NCBI RefSeq assembly: GCF_043641665.1
Contig: NC_092200.1
Coordinates: 16,439,694-16,503,693 of the forward strand
Reading direction: 5' to 3'
DNA length: 64,000 nt
Source of the DNA: Enoplosus armatus
Taxonomy: Eukaryota > Chordata > Actinopteri > Centrarchiformes > Enoplosidae
Both the position numbers and the translations under genes were made by a program. Positions 50,823 through 61,375 of the stretch are shown piece after piece (the first letter of the stretch is position 1; each line of letters starts with the position of its first letter). The notes under the pieces are model-generated. The model worked only from the letters and a program-made list of their open reading frames with translations, did not search any database and had not been told where the DNA came from.

Positions 50823-51944
50823 ATTTAGCCATTCTGTCAGGAAATCACACCATCTCTCCTGCTCCAGCTTTCTTATCTTGAATTGTATAATTGCATTGTC
50901 CAGTGTAAAACCGATGGTTGCTGCATATAACAAACCCTCTTTTTCACATCCTTCTCTCCATCTTGTTCCCCTTTTCCATATCTCCTTATTCTTTTCGTGA
51001 CTCCTGTCATTGATTTTCCAGGGGAGCGTGATGCCTATCAATATTTCTAGCTGAAGAATGAAATCAATCGACAACGCCCCTCCACGAGTGGTTAAAAATG
51101 ATAGCCCCACTGGTTTATTATTAAAAAGCCAGTAGCTAGCGTTCACCCACCCATCTCCTCATGTTCTGCCTGTTCACTAATGGCTGGCCCGTGACCCACT
51201 TCAATGTGCTCAATCGATACGCCGCCTTATGTGCTTAAAGAGACAATTTACAAGTAGAAAAAGTGCTGCAGCCATCGACGTGCCATCCAAACAGAATGTG
51301 TTTTGCATGAGGTATGATTGCAGGCACTTGGTTCTCTGTAGATAAAGCTAAATATAGACATGTAAATTGTTTGGATGTTTCAGTGAATAGAGCCACTCAC
51401 TGAAATAATATATTTATGTTGCTTATTGAAAAATCTACCACAAAGATTTTGTCTTGACTAAAAATACTCCTGGAAACTGATTGCTGGCCTCACAGTGAAC
51501 GATGGCGCCGCTTTGCCTTCCCTGTCTCCAGCCAGTCCATCCTCCACGCCTCCAGTTATTTACAAAATTGGTTTAAGTTTTTGTTGACACAGTGGTTTAT
51601 GTGAGGTGGCGTCTTCCTCTACTTCTGGCTGCATGGTGCCAGCACTTTCTTCTGCTTCGGGCTGTCTGCTCAGTTGCTTTCACCTCATCAGAAGCTCCCA
51701 CCAATCACAATCACCAGTCACAGCGTGGAGGCTCACAGAGGGTTGTGTTATTGTGACATTAAAAATAAAATAAATCAACTAAAAAAGAGGACATGGTATC
51801 GAGAAAAGAAGAGGTGACCTCCTCAGTTTTGTGTTTGCAGAAATGTTTGCTTTTGCTGCAGTGCTTCCACTGGTAACATTTTGCCTTGGCAAAAGGTAGG
51901 AAGTTGGTAGGTAAACAGGGCAGGCATTTACTGAGCTACGTTCA
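50823..51944. other. Gene-free block; possible regulatory core 51130-51300
   Basis: The core is repeat-free ('ttcactaatggctggcccgt', 'atgtgcttaaagagacaatt', 'aagtgctgcagccatcgacg') and enhancer-like in look. The rest is ordinary unique DNA. No exon. Confidence 0.35.
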
Positions 51945-52090
51945 GCTTAGTTTAGTTTATTTATTAGCACAATAATGAGGAAACAAATACATTCAATAGA
52001 AAAGACAGTAATTTACAGTGCAGGAGAGGAAGGAAGCCTGAGAGGCTTATTCAGAAGAAAAGTGGAGATGGCTGAACAACTGATACCTGC
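51945..52090 (+). mobile_element. Possible decayed retroposon tail
   Basis: Contains 'tttagtttatttattagcac', 'aaatacattcaatagaaaag', 'tttacagtgcaggagaggaa' and 'aagcctgagaggcttattca'. The ending resembles fish LINE 3' regions I remember ('gtgcaggagag' then 'aggcttattca'). Low certainty on class and limits. Confidence 0.35.
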
Positions 52091-52321
52091 TGTCATTTTT
52101 AGCAGGACATAATATTTAAGGGGAAGAAAGTCACAAAGGTCCCTGAAATTGTACCATTATTCTTCTTCTTATTCAGGACACCACAAAATCTAAACTAACA
52201 GGGTATTAATCCTGGCAAGAAGGGCAGTCGGATTTGGTAGAAGAAGCAGAAAGGTGGAATTCTTGAAAAGTTTGGGATGATTTTATTGGTTGAATATTTA
52301 GCCATGCTAGGGGTGTGGCTC

Positions 52322-52700
52322 CAGGGATGGCAATGTCGGTCTATCTTTTTATCCCAGAAAGAAATATCTCAACTACCATCAGATGGATGTCCTTGAAATG
52401 TACAGACATTCCTGGTCCCCCAGAGGATGAATCTTATTGACTTTGGTGATCCCCTGACTTTTACGGTGGTGCCACCAGCAGGTTGACTTTTTAGATTTTT
52501 ACTGACATGTCTTGATAACTGTTGGATGGATTCACATGAAAGTGGTGCTAATTAGCAAATGTTAGCTTGCTAACATGCTAAACTAAGATGGTGGCTAAAC
52601 ATCACCAAGTTAGCATTTAGTCTGTAAGAACAGTAGCAGTTAGCATGCTCGAGTTAGCATTTAGCTCAAAGCAGCATGGCTGTAGACTGCATTTTCAATT
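52322..52700 (+). mobile_element. Teleost interspersed repeat, family B, copy 2
   Basis: Phrases in order: 'agggatggcaatgtcggtct', 'cattcctggtcccccagagg', 'gactttggtgatcccctgac', 'gccaccagcaggttgacttt', 'gataactgttggatggattc', 'gctaattagcaaatgttagc', 'catgctaaactaagatggtg' and 'agctcaaagcagcatggctg'. This is the fuller of the two family B copies; the other is at 30667-30962. No coding frame. A recognised percomorph repeat whose formal name I do not know. Confidence 0.8.
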
Positions 52701-52708
52701 CTGTCTGC

Positions 52709-52830
52709 AAATTAAAGGGGTACTCCATTGGAAACCCTGATGACATCATCAGGGTTATTTTTTAGACATCATTCAGCTGTTTTCCCAGGATGAGAGATAC
52801 TCCCAATGACAAGTAAACTGACCTTCATGT
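52709..52830 (+). mobile_element. Possible second repeat joined to family B
   Basis: Begins 'aaattaaaggggtactccat', a phrase I know from another fish repeat, and contains the hairpin AACCCTGATG (52733-52742) / CATCAGGGTT (52747-52756) with a 4-base loop. It follows the family B copy directly, suggesting adjacent or composite insertion. Ends uncertain. Confidence 0.4.
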
Positions 52831-53939
52831 CGGAAACCAGTGCAGTGGCCTACTGCATGCAGGTAGGCCTAAATGTGTTGCTGATATTTATGAAGAAACA
52901 GTAGAGACGTGAGGAATGGGATATGCGAGGAAAAAAGCGAATGACTTAGACAGCAGCCGACTGATTGCAGCTCATCATGATACTTTTTTGCAAAATGCAA
53001 GTGTTGAAGTCGTGCTGTGCAGTCCTATTATTGCTCTGTGTGAATATTAAGCCTCATTAAAAATGTGTGAGACCTTTTCCGTGTCCCGCCCCTTTGGACA
53101 GATGGCGTGTTCCACCATTAGAATGCTATTTAGCTAATTATCAGGGCAGCACCCACATCTACACCCCTGCCTCTTGATTATTGCACACACACACACACTC
53201 CCTGCTTTACTCCATGGCGTGCCTGGAGGGGAAAAGGCCAGAGCAGCGGCTCTGCCAGTCAGAATCAACATGACACCACAGGGAGCTTCTTCCTCACTGG
53301 AGAGAGCTTAGAGGACCCTGGGATGGATGATGATGGGAACAGGAAGTAGGAAGATATTGGCCATCTGGTTGACCTTCTATGTACTGCCATCAGTACTCAA
53401 AAAGTTCACAGTATTGAACCAAGACAAACCTGTTCACCAGAGCACAGCTAGGTGAGTGTGATGATTGCTCATGAGGTTAATTCAGCTGAAATAAAATGGA
53501 GGGACGTTTAGTGATGGACGAGGAGAATTATCCCCTCCACTGTGCAAAGGGCATTTGAAAAATATAAATATGCACATATGCAATCCATCATTACAATGGA
53601 AACAGGAATAATTGGGCCAAATGCTGCGCGTGTCAGCGGCACAGCATGAGAAATGGGAATGAAATATGAGTTTTCTTAATGGTTCCTGGTGAGGAGAGCG
53701 GCCGCATTGAGAACACGTAAACACCTTCGCCAAAACAAATGGAGAGGCTGTGAAATGATGGAGGAAAAACCGCTCCTGTCAAAATGACATGTCACATACA
53801 GACAAACAGACAGCTGACATTTCACACTGCCGTCAACAATCAAGTCATTGTTCATTAGCGGCACAAGGCTGAGGAAAATGGGGGAAAAAAACTGTCTGCA
53901 TAATGGATTTGATGCCAGCACACACACATCTCTGCATGG
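52831..53939. other. Gene-free block
   Basis: A short CA tract lies at 53183-53198. Open frames are short. Nothing else recognised. Confidence 0.5.

Positions 53940-53966
<27 letters not shown>
53940..53966. repeat. (CA)n microsatellite
   Basis: About 13 uninterrupted units. Confidence 0.95.
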
Positions 53967-53970
<4 letters not shown>

Positions 53971-54119
53971 GAAGAGGGCTATGGTCTCTGAGGACGACCC
54001 CAGATTGGGGATCCCTGTCTCCCCTCACCCACCTCCACCCCAGGCCTCCAGGCAGTAGCTTGTTCACTCATCTACATCCACTGCAGAGACAGAAAGAAGG
54101 GCTGTCCCACATCCAGACG

Positions 54120-54270
54120 GCTCCACATCCCTAATGAATGTGACATTTAGCTGATATTTACATGCCATGCATGATGCTGAATTAGCATGCCAAACACTAA
54201 GCTTCAGATTAAACAAAGCTTAGCAATTACACACAATCTATCATGCGAAGATTTACTACAGGTGACCCGT
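54120..54270. promoter_or_regulatory. Candidate conserved non-coding element
   Basis: Repeat-free, with 'gctgatatttacatgccatg', 'gctgaattagcatgccaaac', 'aaacaaagcttagcaattac' and 'cacacaatctatcatgcgaa'. AT-rich and motif-dense; judged on look alone. Confidence 0.3.
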
Positions 54271-56340
54271 GCAGCTTAGCCAAGACATCCACTTAGTCCT
54301 GGTCTACCCCACCAACCTTCATTAAAATGTTACACACACAAGTTATTTACATAGCAGTGAAGCAAAACACAGTATCTCTGCGGGGGAAAACTTTCAATCC
54401 TGTCCGTCTGCTCGGGTTGAAATTGCTCTGCTGACAAGAGGCAAAATATCAATCAGAAGTAATTTCTTCCCACTGCCTCGGTTGTCAGCGCTGCAGTCGG
54501 ATGTTGACCCTCTGTCATAATACATTTGTTTACCATTTACATCACTCACTACAGCGACTCCAGAACACTGAGAGATGTTATGGCGCCGGCAGCAAGAGAA
54601 TATAAAGCAGTGAGGGCATTTGTATGGTGGATCCCGCTCCGTGTCCCGCTCTTTCAGAAATGATTTCACCTCGGCAGTGTCGAGTAAACAAGGCTGCATA
54701 GCGAAAAAAGGCAAATTATAAATGCCAGCTGAAAGGCAGGCAGACGTGTGAGGCGATAGCGAGTGTTTTTTACATTTATCGGATGACAGTGACGGCAAGG
54801 TCCGCCATCAACACCCCTAATGGAGATGTTACCTGACTGACAGACAACGAGCGGCGACAGAAGCGCTTATATCAGCAGGTTAGCTCCCAGACAGCCTTGC
54901 GAGGCCCGCTGAAGTGCTTGTCAAGGCCCCCGCTGATGGGTATTACTGGCAACGACACTCCATTCCACACCGTCTATGTGGATGTGTCCACATATATGTG
55001 TCATACTGCTTCCGCCTGCAGACAACAACGATGCTGCCCCTCTGAAATGATCTCCCCCACCTCACTGTTGAACATTCCGACAGTGGATTTGCATGGAGCC
55101 TGGGTAGAAATGTCAGGCCATTAATTGCCAGTATCACGGCTATTTCCCATTTTCCGCACCTGAGGCCAAACAAAGTCACGGTTACTTTAATTGATTTTTC
55201 ACCGGGTCACCGAGAAAAGGGAGGCTTAAGGCCGGATGTGGACCCGGCTGACATAATTGACATTTGAAGTTAAAAGTCAAGCACTGGTGGCAGCACATTC
55301 CACGGCGAAAAAAAAGGTATATTCAGCCAACTGTGTGACATTATGAGGATCGTGTGTTGTGAATAAGTAAAACGGGCTGCCAGAATGTGTTTTTTGTAAA
55401 CAGCATCCCCTCGGCAAAATGCAGAAATAGCTGTCATTATATCCATTTATCAATTACACAAAATGAGGTTCAGTCAGCCTCCAGCCTTTCACTTTTCCTG
55501 TCGCTCCTTCTTTCCGTCTTCTAAATACACCTGTGTCCACTGTCACTTGTTTGTCTGCTTTCACTACGGCATCCCTCAGGTGTGTGTGTGTATGTGTGTA
55601 TGTGTATCACCCGTCTGGGAGCTGAGGGCCCATCTGTGGGCTTCCTCCTGAGCCTCTTGAGAGGGCCACAAAGGCTTCTAATTATCCCTGACCTTCTGGC
55701 TCTCCCTCTCTCAGCCTCCCACTCCGGGCCCCCGTGGCTCACTCGGGTCTCCTCTCTCCCCATGCACTCCTTCCTCGCTCTTGTTTGCCCCCCTCGCACG
55801 TTCAAAATAACCCCTCCGCTCGGCTCCAGCCACTAATTGCTGCCATTTCGGAGACAAAGACGAGGTTTGGTGCGAGGCAACCCTCAAGGTCAGTCAAGGA
55901 GAAGGGCTCCAATAACACCTGCGTGTCTGTCAAGGCTCGGTGGGTGTTTGGAATCACATTGCTTTGACAAGCGCAACTCTTTGTTTCAAGGTGTTCCATT
56001 TGTGGAGAAAAGTGATGCTTCAAAACCTGTCATTAACAGCCAGCAAGACAGAGAGGAGGCAGGGACGATGTGGGGCCTGACAGGATTGCTTTTATGGCTA
56101 AAAACGATCATTTTCAAGCTCAATTTAATCTGTGCTTACTTAATCTTTTTTTGTGTGGACACAATGCTAAATAAAATCAAATTAGAAATGACATCAGAAA
56201 AGTGCATACCTCCTACTACATCATAACGACACATTCCCTGTGGTAAAATACATACTCATTCTTTCATTATAAAACCAAATCACCCCGGCAGATTTAGCAT
56301 TTTAAGATAAGATACAATCTCATTAATAAACCATTGGTAC
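54271..56340. other. Gene-free block with an imperfect GT tract
   Basis: An interrupted GT/TATG tract lies at 55580-55606, followed by a C-rich stretch to about 55830 in which both strands have open frames of 77-94 codons without domains. The 134-codon minus-strand frame at 54394-54798 is likewise unrecognised. No exon is supportable. Confidence 0.45.
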
Positions 56341-56463
56341 TAATTTGCTGTCGCAACAGCTCGCACTCTTCTGGGAAGGTTTTCCACAAGAGGGACTCAG
56401 CTCCAGGGATTCGCTCCTATTCAGCCACAAGAGCATTGGTGAGGTCGGCCACTGATGCTGGGT
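56341..56463 (-). pseudogene. Tc1/mariner transposase fragment (C-terminal), broken
   Basis: Reading the minus strand from about 56459, one frame gives ASVADLTNALVAE, then a stop codon, then ERIPGAES. A second frame resumes with LVENLPRRVRAVATAN. In intact fish Tc1-type transposases these lie together near the C-terminus, after the last catalytic acidic residue. Only about 40 codons remain and the catalytic triad region is absent. An in-frame TAG and a net frameshift separate the two blocks, so it is dead. No inverted terminal repeat was identified; the flank just right of the frame (56320-56340 on plus) may hold 3' untranslated element sequence. Confidence 0.8.
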
Positions 56464-56915
56464 GATATTTCACTTTTCATGATTCTCTTTTGCATTTCCG
56501 TTACTATAACCTGCCAGTGGAAGAAAACGTTTGGATGACTGGGAAAAAAAAACTGGGGGGACATTTTGAAAAGACGCCTTCAAAAACTGGGGTATTTTGG
56601 GGGTAAATATCGGGTTTAGAAATGATGAGAAGTATATCAATGAGCCACAAATACACTGCAGCTGTATCTCAAGCATTTGGTTGAATACACACTTAGCTAC
56701 AATCCACTTTGTCTACCATTGTATTGCAGTACGTCATTGTTAACCAAAGCTCATAAAATGTTTACTGATGAAAGTGAACCAACGTTGCCCCGGTCTCGAC
56801 AGCTGATGATGTATGGGTTTGGGACAAGGTGAACACCATTTGTGTCTCCATGCATGCCACAGCCGCTCCAAGCAAGTCTTATTGGGTTTATGGTCATGGA
56901 TGAATGGAGAAAGTG
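56464..56915. other. Gene-free block
   Basis: No gene or clear repeat. Some of it may be transposon-derived sequence too decayed to recognise. Confidence 0.4.
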
Positions 56916-57130
56916 AACATGGGCGGTAATTAAGACCCCGGCTTATTGAATTTCACACTTTTCAAATTTATCACCCGGTAAAAGGTGGCCTTGCCGCCTG
57001 CCTTGCCTCATTTTGAGGACGCTGAACCAACAAACAGTGATTAGCACATAGAATAACTCTTCTAATTAGCCCCGAGGCGCATATTTGCACATGAATCTCA
57101 ACGAGCTGTTTTATGCATGCATTGTTTTAG
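56916..57130. promoter_or_regulatory. Candidate conserved non-coding element
   Basis: GGTAATTAAG (56925-56934), CTAATTAG (57062-57069), 'attgaatttcacacttttca', 'cccggtaaaaggtggccttg' and 'catatttgcacatgaatctc' occur in a repeat-free run. The two TAATTA homeodomain-type sites and the near-octamer make this one of the better enhancer candidates. Appearance only. Confidence 0.35.
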
Positions 57131-57659
57131 ATAAAATGTGTGTGGTTTTAAAATGTATTCTCCACCTGCCACAAACAACAAGGGAATTTTCTCCCTTTTT
57201 TTTCCATAATAGATAATTGCTGTATTTCAAAATGTCCAGTCAGTAACCCGACCAACAGCATCGCCATGGAGACTGTAATTACGTACATTCTGATGTGAGG
57301 GGTTGAAATAGACATGGGAGAAAGGGGGTGATGCTGTAAAGCATGCCAGTGAATATCAGAGCTTGAGCCCTGCAGTAAATAATGACTCCAGTGCTGCACT
57401 CTGTCTCCTGCTGAAACCTTGCTGGTCTCTCAGAGAGAGTTGCCAAGGAAACAGTGAATGAAATAAATCTACAGTTTCATGTCAGAAGGTTGAGGGAGAC
57501 TTTGGAGAAGCAAGACAGGAGACAGGGAGTTTACAGAGCAAATATTCAAATCTGCAATCGTTTGTGTCCCGCTTACGTGCACACATGCAGAACAGTGATA
57601 GGTGGAAAAGCAGCTGTGAGGCAAAAAAAAAAAAAGTAGTTTCTGCACCGGCAGAACAG
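57131..57659. other. Gene-free block
   Basis: A T run near 57197 and a 13-A run near 57623. No exon or RNA gene. Confidence 0.5.
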
Positions 57660-57696
57660 CTTGTTTCTCCCATGTCATGGCATCGAGGAACAGAAT
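57660..57696 (+). repeat. 37-base shared segment, copy 1
   Basis: Matches 60001-60037 at 34 of 37 positions by eye, same orientation (starts CTTGTTTCT, ends GGAACAGAAT). The left flanks share CTGCAC at the same offset, so homology may extend leftwards. Probably two fragments of one unnamed interspersed repeat. Confidence 0.75.
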
Positions 57697-58007
57697 ACAA
57701 AACTGTGATGAAAAGCAATTTTGGGGCACATTTCAAAATACACGCTATTTGTCCTTGAAGTCTACTTCCCAGGAAAAGACAAACTGACATGGCAGAGGTG
57801 TAAGAAAACTTTATGTGAGTCATGCCAGCAAGACATGAAAACAGAAAGCCCACTTTCAGCCTGACTGGAAACCAGCAGCAGCAGCAGCAGTAACAAACTG
57901 GTTTGTATAGCCTTGTTGGCACCTTGTTGTGTGTTCAGCCGGTGTTATCCGTCAGTTATCTGGCTTCTGTTGTTTTACGTCCGTGTTTCTAATTGACAAG
58001 TAGAAAG

Positions 58008-58010
<3 letters not shown>
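57697..58010. other. Gene-free block with (CAG)5
   Basis: A short CAG repeat at 57877-57891; nothing else recognised. Confidence 0.5.

Positions 58011-58038
<28 letters not shown>
58011..58038 (+). repeat. Poly-C run (28)
   Basis: Uninterrupted run of 28 C, the longest homopolymer here. Length is likely uncertain in the assembly. Confidence 0.95.
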
Positions 58039-58039
58039 G

Positions 58040-58175
58040 TCCTTAATCCTCCCCACCAGCATTAATTAAACATCCCTCCCCTCTTCTAATTAACAGAGCA
58101 TTACGAGAGCAACAAAATAAAACAGCGCTCTGCATACATCCAAATGATAATGTATTCCAAAGAATTTATCAGGCA
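58040..58175. promoter_or_regulatory. Candidate conserved non-coding element
   Basis: ATTAATTAAA (58061-58070) and CTAATTAAC (58086-58094) lie 16 bases apart, followed by 'ccaaatgataatgtattcca'. Flanked by a poly-C run and a CT tract but itself repeat-free. Homeodomain-type sites; function inferred only. Confidence 0.3.
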
Positions 58176-58182
58176 ACACAAT

Positions 58183-58240
58183 TCTCTCCCTCTCTCTCTC
58201 CCTCTCTCTCTCTCTCTCTCCCTCTCTCTCTCTCTCTCTC
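58183..58240 (+). repeat. (CT)n tract
   Basis: About 58 bases of CT units with CCCT interruptions; homopyrimidine on the plus strand. Confidence 0.95.
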
Positions 58241-60000
58241 ATGTAATTAGACACTGATCAAAGTATTGCGTGATTTGATAGGATGCAAAAAAAAAAAAAC
58301 AACAGATTTACTGTATAAATTATCAGCAAGTCTGGGCTACAGTTAGTCAATGAGAAGAATGCGAAAGAATCCCAAAGTCTATATTTATGTTATAAAACAC
58401 TTTGAAGGAGGGGATGAACATTTCAGGACCTCCTTTTCATGTGTTTTCTGTGGCCTCTGGTGTTGCGTCAAAGTATTTGGAAACTGTCACAAACAATTTT
58501 CTGCTGGTGGACTTTTTTTTTTTGTTTTGTTTTGTTTTGAAGAATGGCTATTCGTGGCAACCGGCTCCGCAGTGATCAAAGGCAGAAGCTCCTTCCATCC
58601 TTCACTGCAATGATAGTTCTGCTGGATCATATTTGTAATTTGAGCGTTCGCGTAGGCGGCGGAGCCCTCAAACACACAAGCATGCAGAGACGCACACTTC
58701 TCCTAGAAGCCCACGATCCTGCTTTAACAGCTGTTTTAGCCTTAAACGGTGCATGATGAAAGAAGTGTCACTTTCTGTCATCCACCCACCTCTTCGTGTG
58801 GTGGGTCCTGAGTAGCCAGCTGATTCTGTCGCTCAGACCTCTGTAATGGCGTAGTAAGATAAGATACTGGGTTTTTTTTGTCTGTGTGTGAGTGTATTTC
58901 CATGGTTTAGGGTCTGAAGGTGTGTGTTTGTGTGTTTGGCATGTGTTCAGCATGTACACGTGTTTGTTCTTTGTGCACCAAATGTTGCCACCTTGTTTCC
59001 CTCAATTACACGCGTACACCTCGCCAGCAAATTCCCAAGTTCATCTATAATGGATCAAGGGATGTTCTAGCCGCTGGTACTGGATCACCTCAGTTAGCGG
59101 GCCTCAAACAGCCCGGCATGTCCTGGCACTTGTCCCAGCGAGGAACGGGGACCCCGATGACACGGACGGGGAGCTCAGGCGGCGCCGAGCTGCTCAAATA
59201 TTGATCAGTGGAGCTGTCTTTGAGCTGGTTAGTCTCAGCCAGTCTAGTCTCCCACGGGACTCAGTGGTGGGTTGAAAGGGCCACACAACAAAGAGAGAAA
59301 GAACTCGCAGACTTGTCTGACTCCATCCACATTCTGCTGGTAGATGCCGCTGCCTCTATCACGGCAGCAGTCCTCAGAGGGAGACAGAGAGGAGAGCATC
59401 ACCTTTGTATTGACGTTCTGCTCAGCTCTGCTAGATGACGCATCCCTGAGGGTGGACCTGGGGTGGATGGTTGATCAGTAGGTGTCAATAGGCCATACAA
59501 GACCGTAGCGTCTGATTCCAGTGTTGTCATACAGAATGCCACATATCCATAGACACTGATATACTAAAATTTCCATGGTAATCAAAGAAGAACGAATATA
59601 AGAGACATCCACAAAACTTGAAACAGGTTGTCCTGCATGGAGGATGTGGAGAAGGTTGTCACTAAATGTGTTTCTATCCACCTGTTTTAATGTGCAGTTG
59701 AGCGGAAACACCAGAAGTTCAAAGAAAAAAGCTCAAACATCACACCTGCTGAGGTGGAAAATTTGGCATGTTGAAAAAGAGAAGATGCGCTAAAGACTCA
59801 CAGAAAGTAATTGTTCAGATGCACTTTGACGTTGCCTCTGCTTCTTCTACTGTAGACAAAGCATTCATGCCATGCTGCACATCACCATTGCATGCCTCCT
59901 GTCAGCCACAAAATGAAGAAGAAATGGAACAGCAGGGTCGAGGGTGTATATATCCACAACGTGCCCAGTCTGAAAGGGCTTTGCTGCACTGTTAGTATGG
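58241..60000. other. Gene-free block
   Basis: Holds a 12-A run near 58287 and a T-rich run near 58513. The segment 59650-59760 ('gtgtttctatccacctgttt') may be a decayed fish repeat. Open frames near 58920-59440 (94 and 76 codons) have no domain. Confidence 0.45.
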
Positions 60001-60037
60001 CTTGTTTCTGCCATGTCATGGCACCAAGGAACAGAAT
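60001..60037 (+). repeat. 37-base shared segment, copy 2
   Basis: Same-orientation partner of 57660-57696, about 2.3 kb downstream. After GGAACAGAAT the two copies diverge at once, giving a shared right boundary. Confidence 0.75.
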
Positions 60038-61207
60038 TGTTTTTCTACTGGAGACAACACATTTTTGTCAAGCTACACAACACTGTTACATGCCTTCACT
60101 CAACCAGAGAGAAATAAACTTTGACTCCAGGTGGGTGCCCATGTTACACATTACCCCCCCTCTCTATCACCTGATAAAGAAAAAAACAAACAAACGCAAT
60201 AGACGAATTCATTCATTCATTCAACACAAATGCTGTCTTAAGTGGGAAGTAGCAATGAAATGCCATGATGAATCAGAGTCAGTGAATATTATTGCATAAA
60301 GGTAGTTGATGGACAGATGCACTAATTCACATTTAATTTGGCAGAAATTTGAAATAATGGAAACACTATCAAGGTGCACAATTTGTTCAAAATGTTTATG
60401 ACATTTCAAATAATAAAATAGCTTTTTTAAACTCTGTGCCAAATTGCATAATATCCCTCTCAATAACTGAAGTCTTGGAATGTGAGATATGAATGGACCA
60501 ACCTACGGGTGCAGATCAAACCAGACGATACCACTCCTTGGGGACTGTGAGGGATTCAGACAGGAAAGTTGACCCGTGCTCCCTGGTGCTGAATGTTCAA
60601 AATATAACTTCTTTGGCACTGCGACTCACCTGACTGAGTCTATAATTAAACTGAACTTTTTGATGAGCTCTAACTTTTCCTTCACCCAGGTAAGCTGTCC
60701 AGATGCCAAAGCCAATCTCGCTCGGACTCCTACCTATACTCTCAGATCCTGTTTGGATGACTGCCACTGATTCCCTGCACGTCAACACAGCATCAGGTGC
60801 GTGGCTGCATTTCGACTCATCCCTTGCCCAACTTGAATTTTCATCCTCATGACTGCCGGCTGCCGAGTGGCGACGGCTGGCCGAACATCGTGGCTCTGCC
60901 AGAATCCTGACACGGGCTGCAGATGCATGGAGTGACACAGGGTCCCCTCACCCTGCTGGCACGGGTCCCCGCCCGGCCATCTGGTGCCTCTAGAGCAGGT
61001 GCCAGTCACTCATCGCACCCGCCTGCCTGCAAGACACGGCCCTCCGCTGAGGCCTTCAGACCGGCTTCCCAGCTCCCGCTCCCACCTCCTCTACCGCCCT
61101 TTTGCCAACAGCGAGTTATCTGCCGCCCAGGACTGAGCCTGTGGGACATCGACACGCCAACGCGCTGTAGCTGTTCAGAATCAGTTCGCATACACGATGG
61201 GGAGCTC
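60038..61207. other. Gene-free block, GC-rich at right
   Basis: (ATTC)n at 60204-60223. From about 60840 to 61200 the base composition is distinctly richer in C and G than the surroundings, with a 108-codon frame at 60923-61249 and competing minus-strand frames. None has a recognisable domain. Confidence 0.4.
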
Positions 61208-61375
61208 GTCACTCGGCTTGTGCAGAACAAACAGGGGTGTTCAGAATAAGTGATGTGCGCTTAGACAGATTGTCACTTTGCCTGTTCGAGACAAAGAGGA
61301 ATGTCGGGGGAACTGCGCAACCAGGCAACCAGTCACTTTGTCTTGTCTGTTCAGAGCAAAGTGTTGGTGAGGAAT
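61208..61375 (+). repeat. Three diverged units of about 60 bases
   Basis: GTCACT recurs at 61208, 61272 and 61332, each followed by a related phrase ('cggcttgtgcagaacaaa', 'ttgcctgttcgagacaaaga', 'ttgtcttgtctgttcagagc'). Spacing is 64 and 60 bases. Units 1 and 2 match at about 23 of 33 positions by eye. This looks like an old tandem array or an internally repetitive mobile element. Confidence 0.5.

Noticed and set aside
50219..50881. 220-codon plus-strand open frame rich in Ser, Phe, Leu and Pro
   Set aside because: Produced by the polypyrimidine tract, in which stop codons are rare in every plus-strand frame; adjacent frames give similar strings.
60923..61249. 108-codon frame in GC-rich DNA
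   Set aside because: Pro/Ser/Arg-rich because of composition; competing frames on the minus strand; no known domain.
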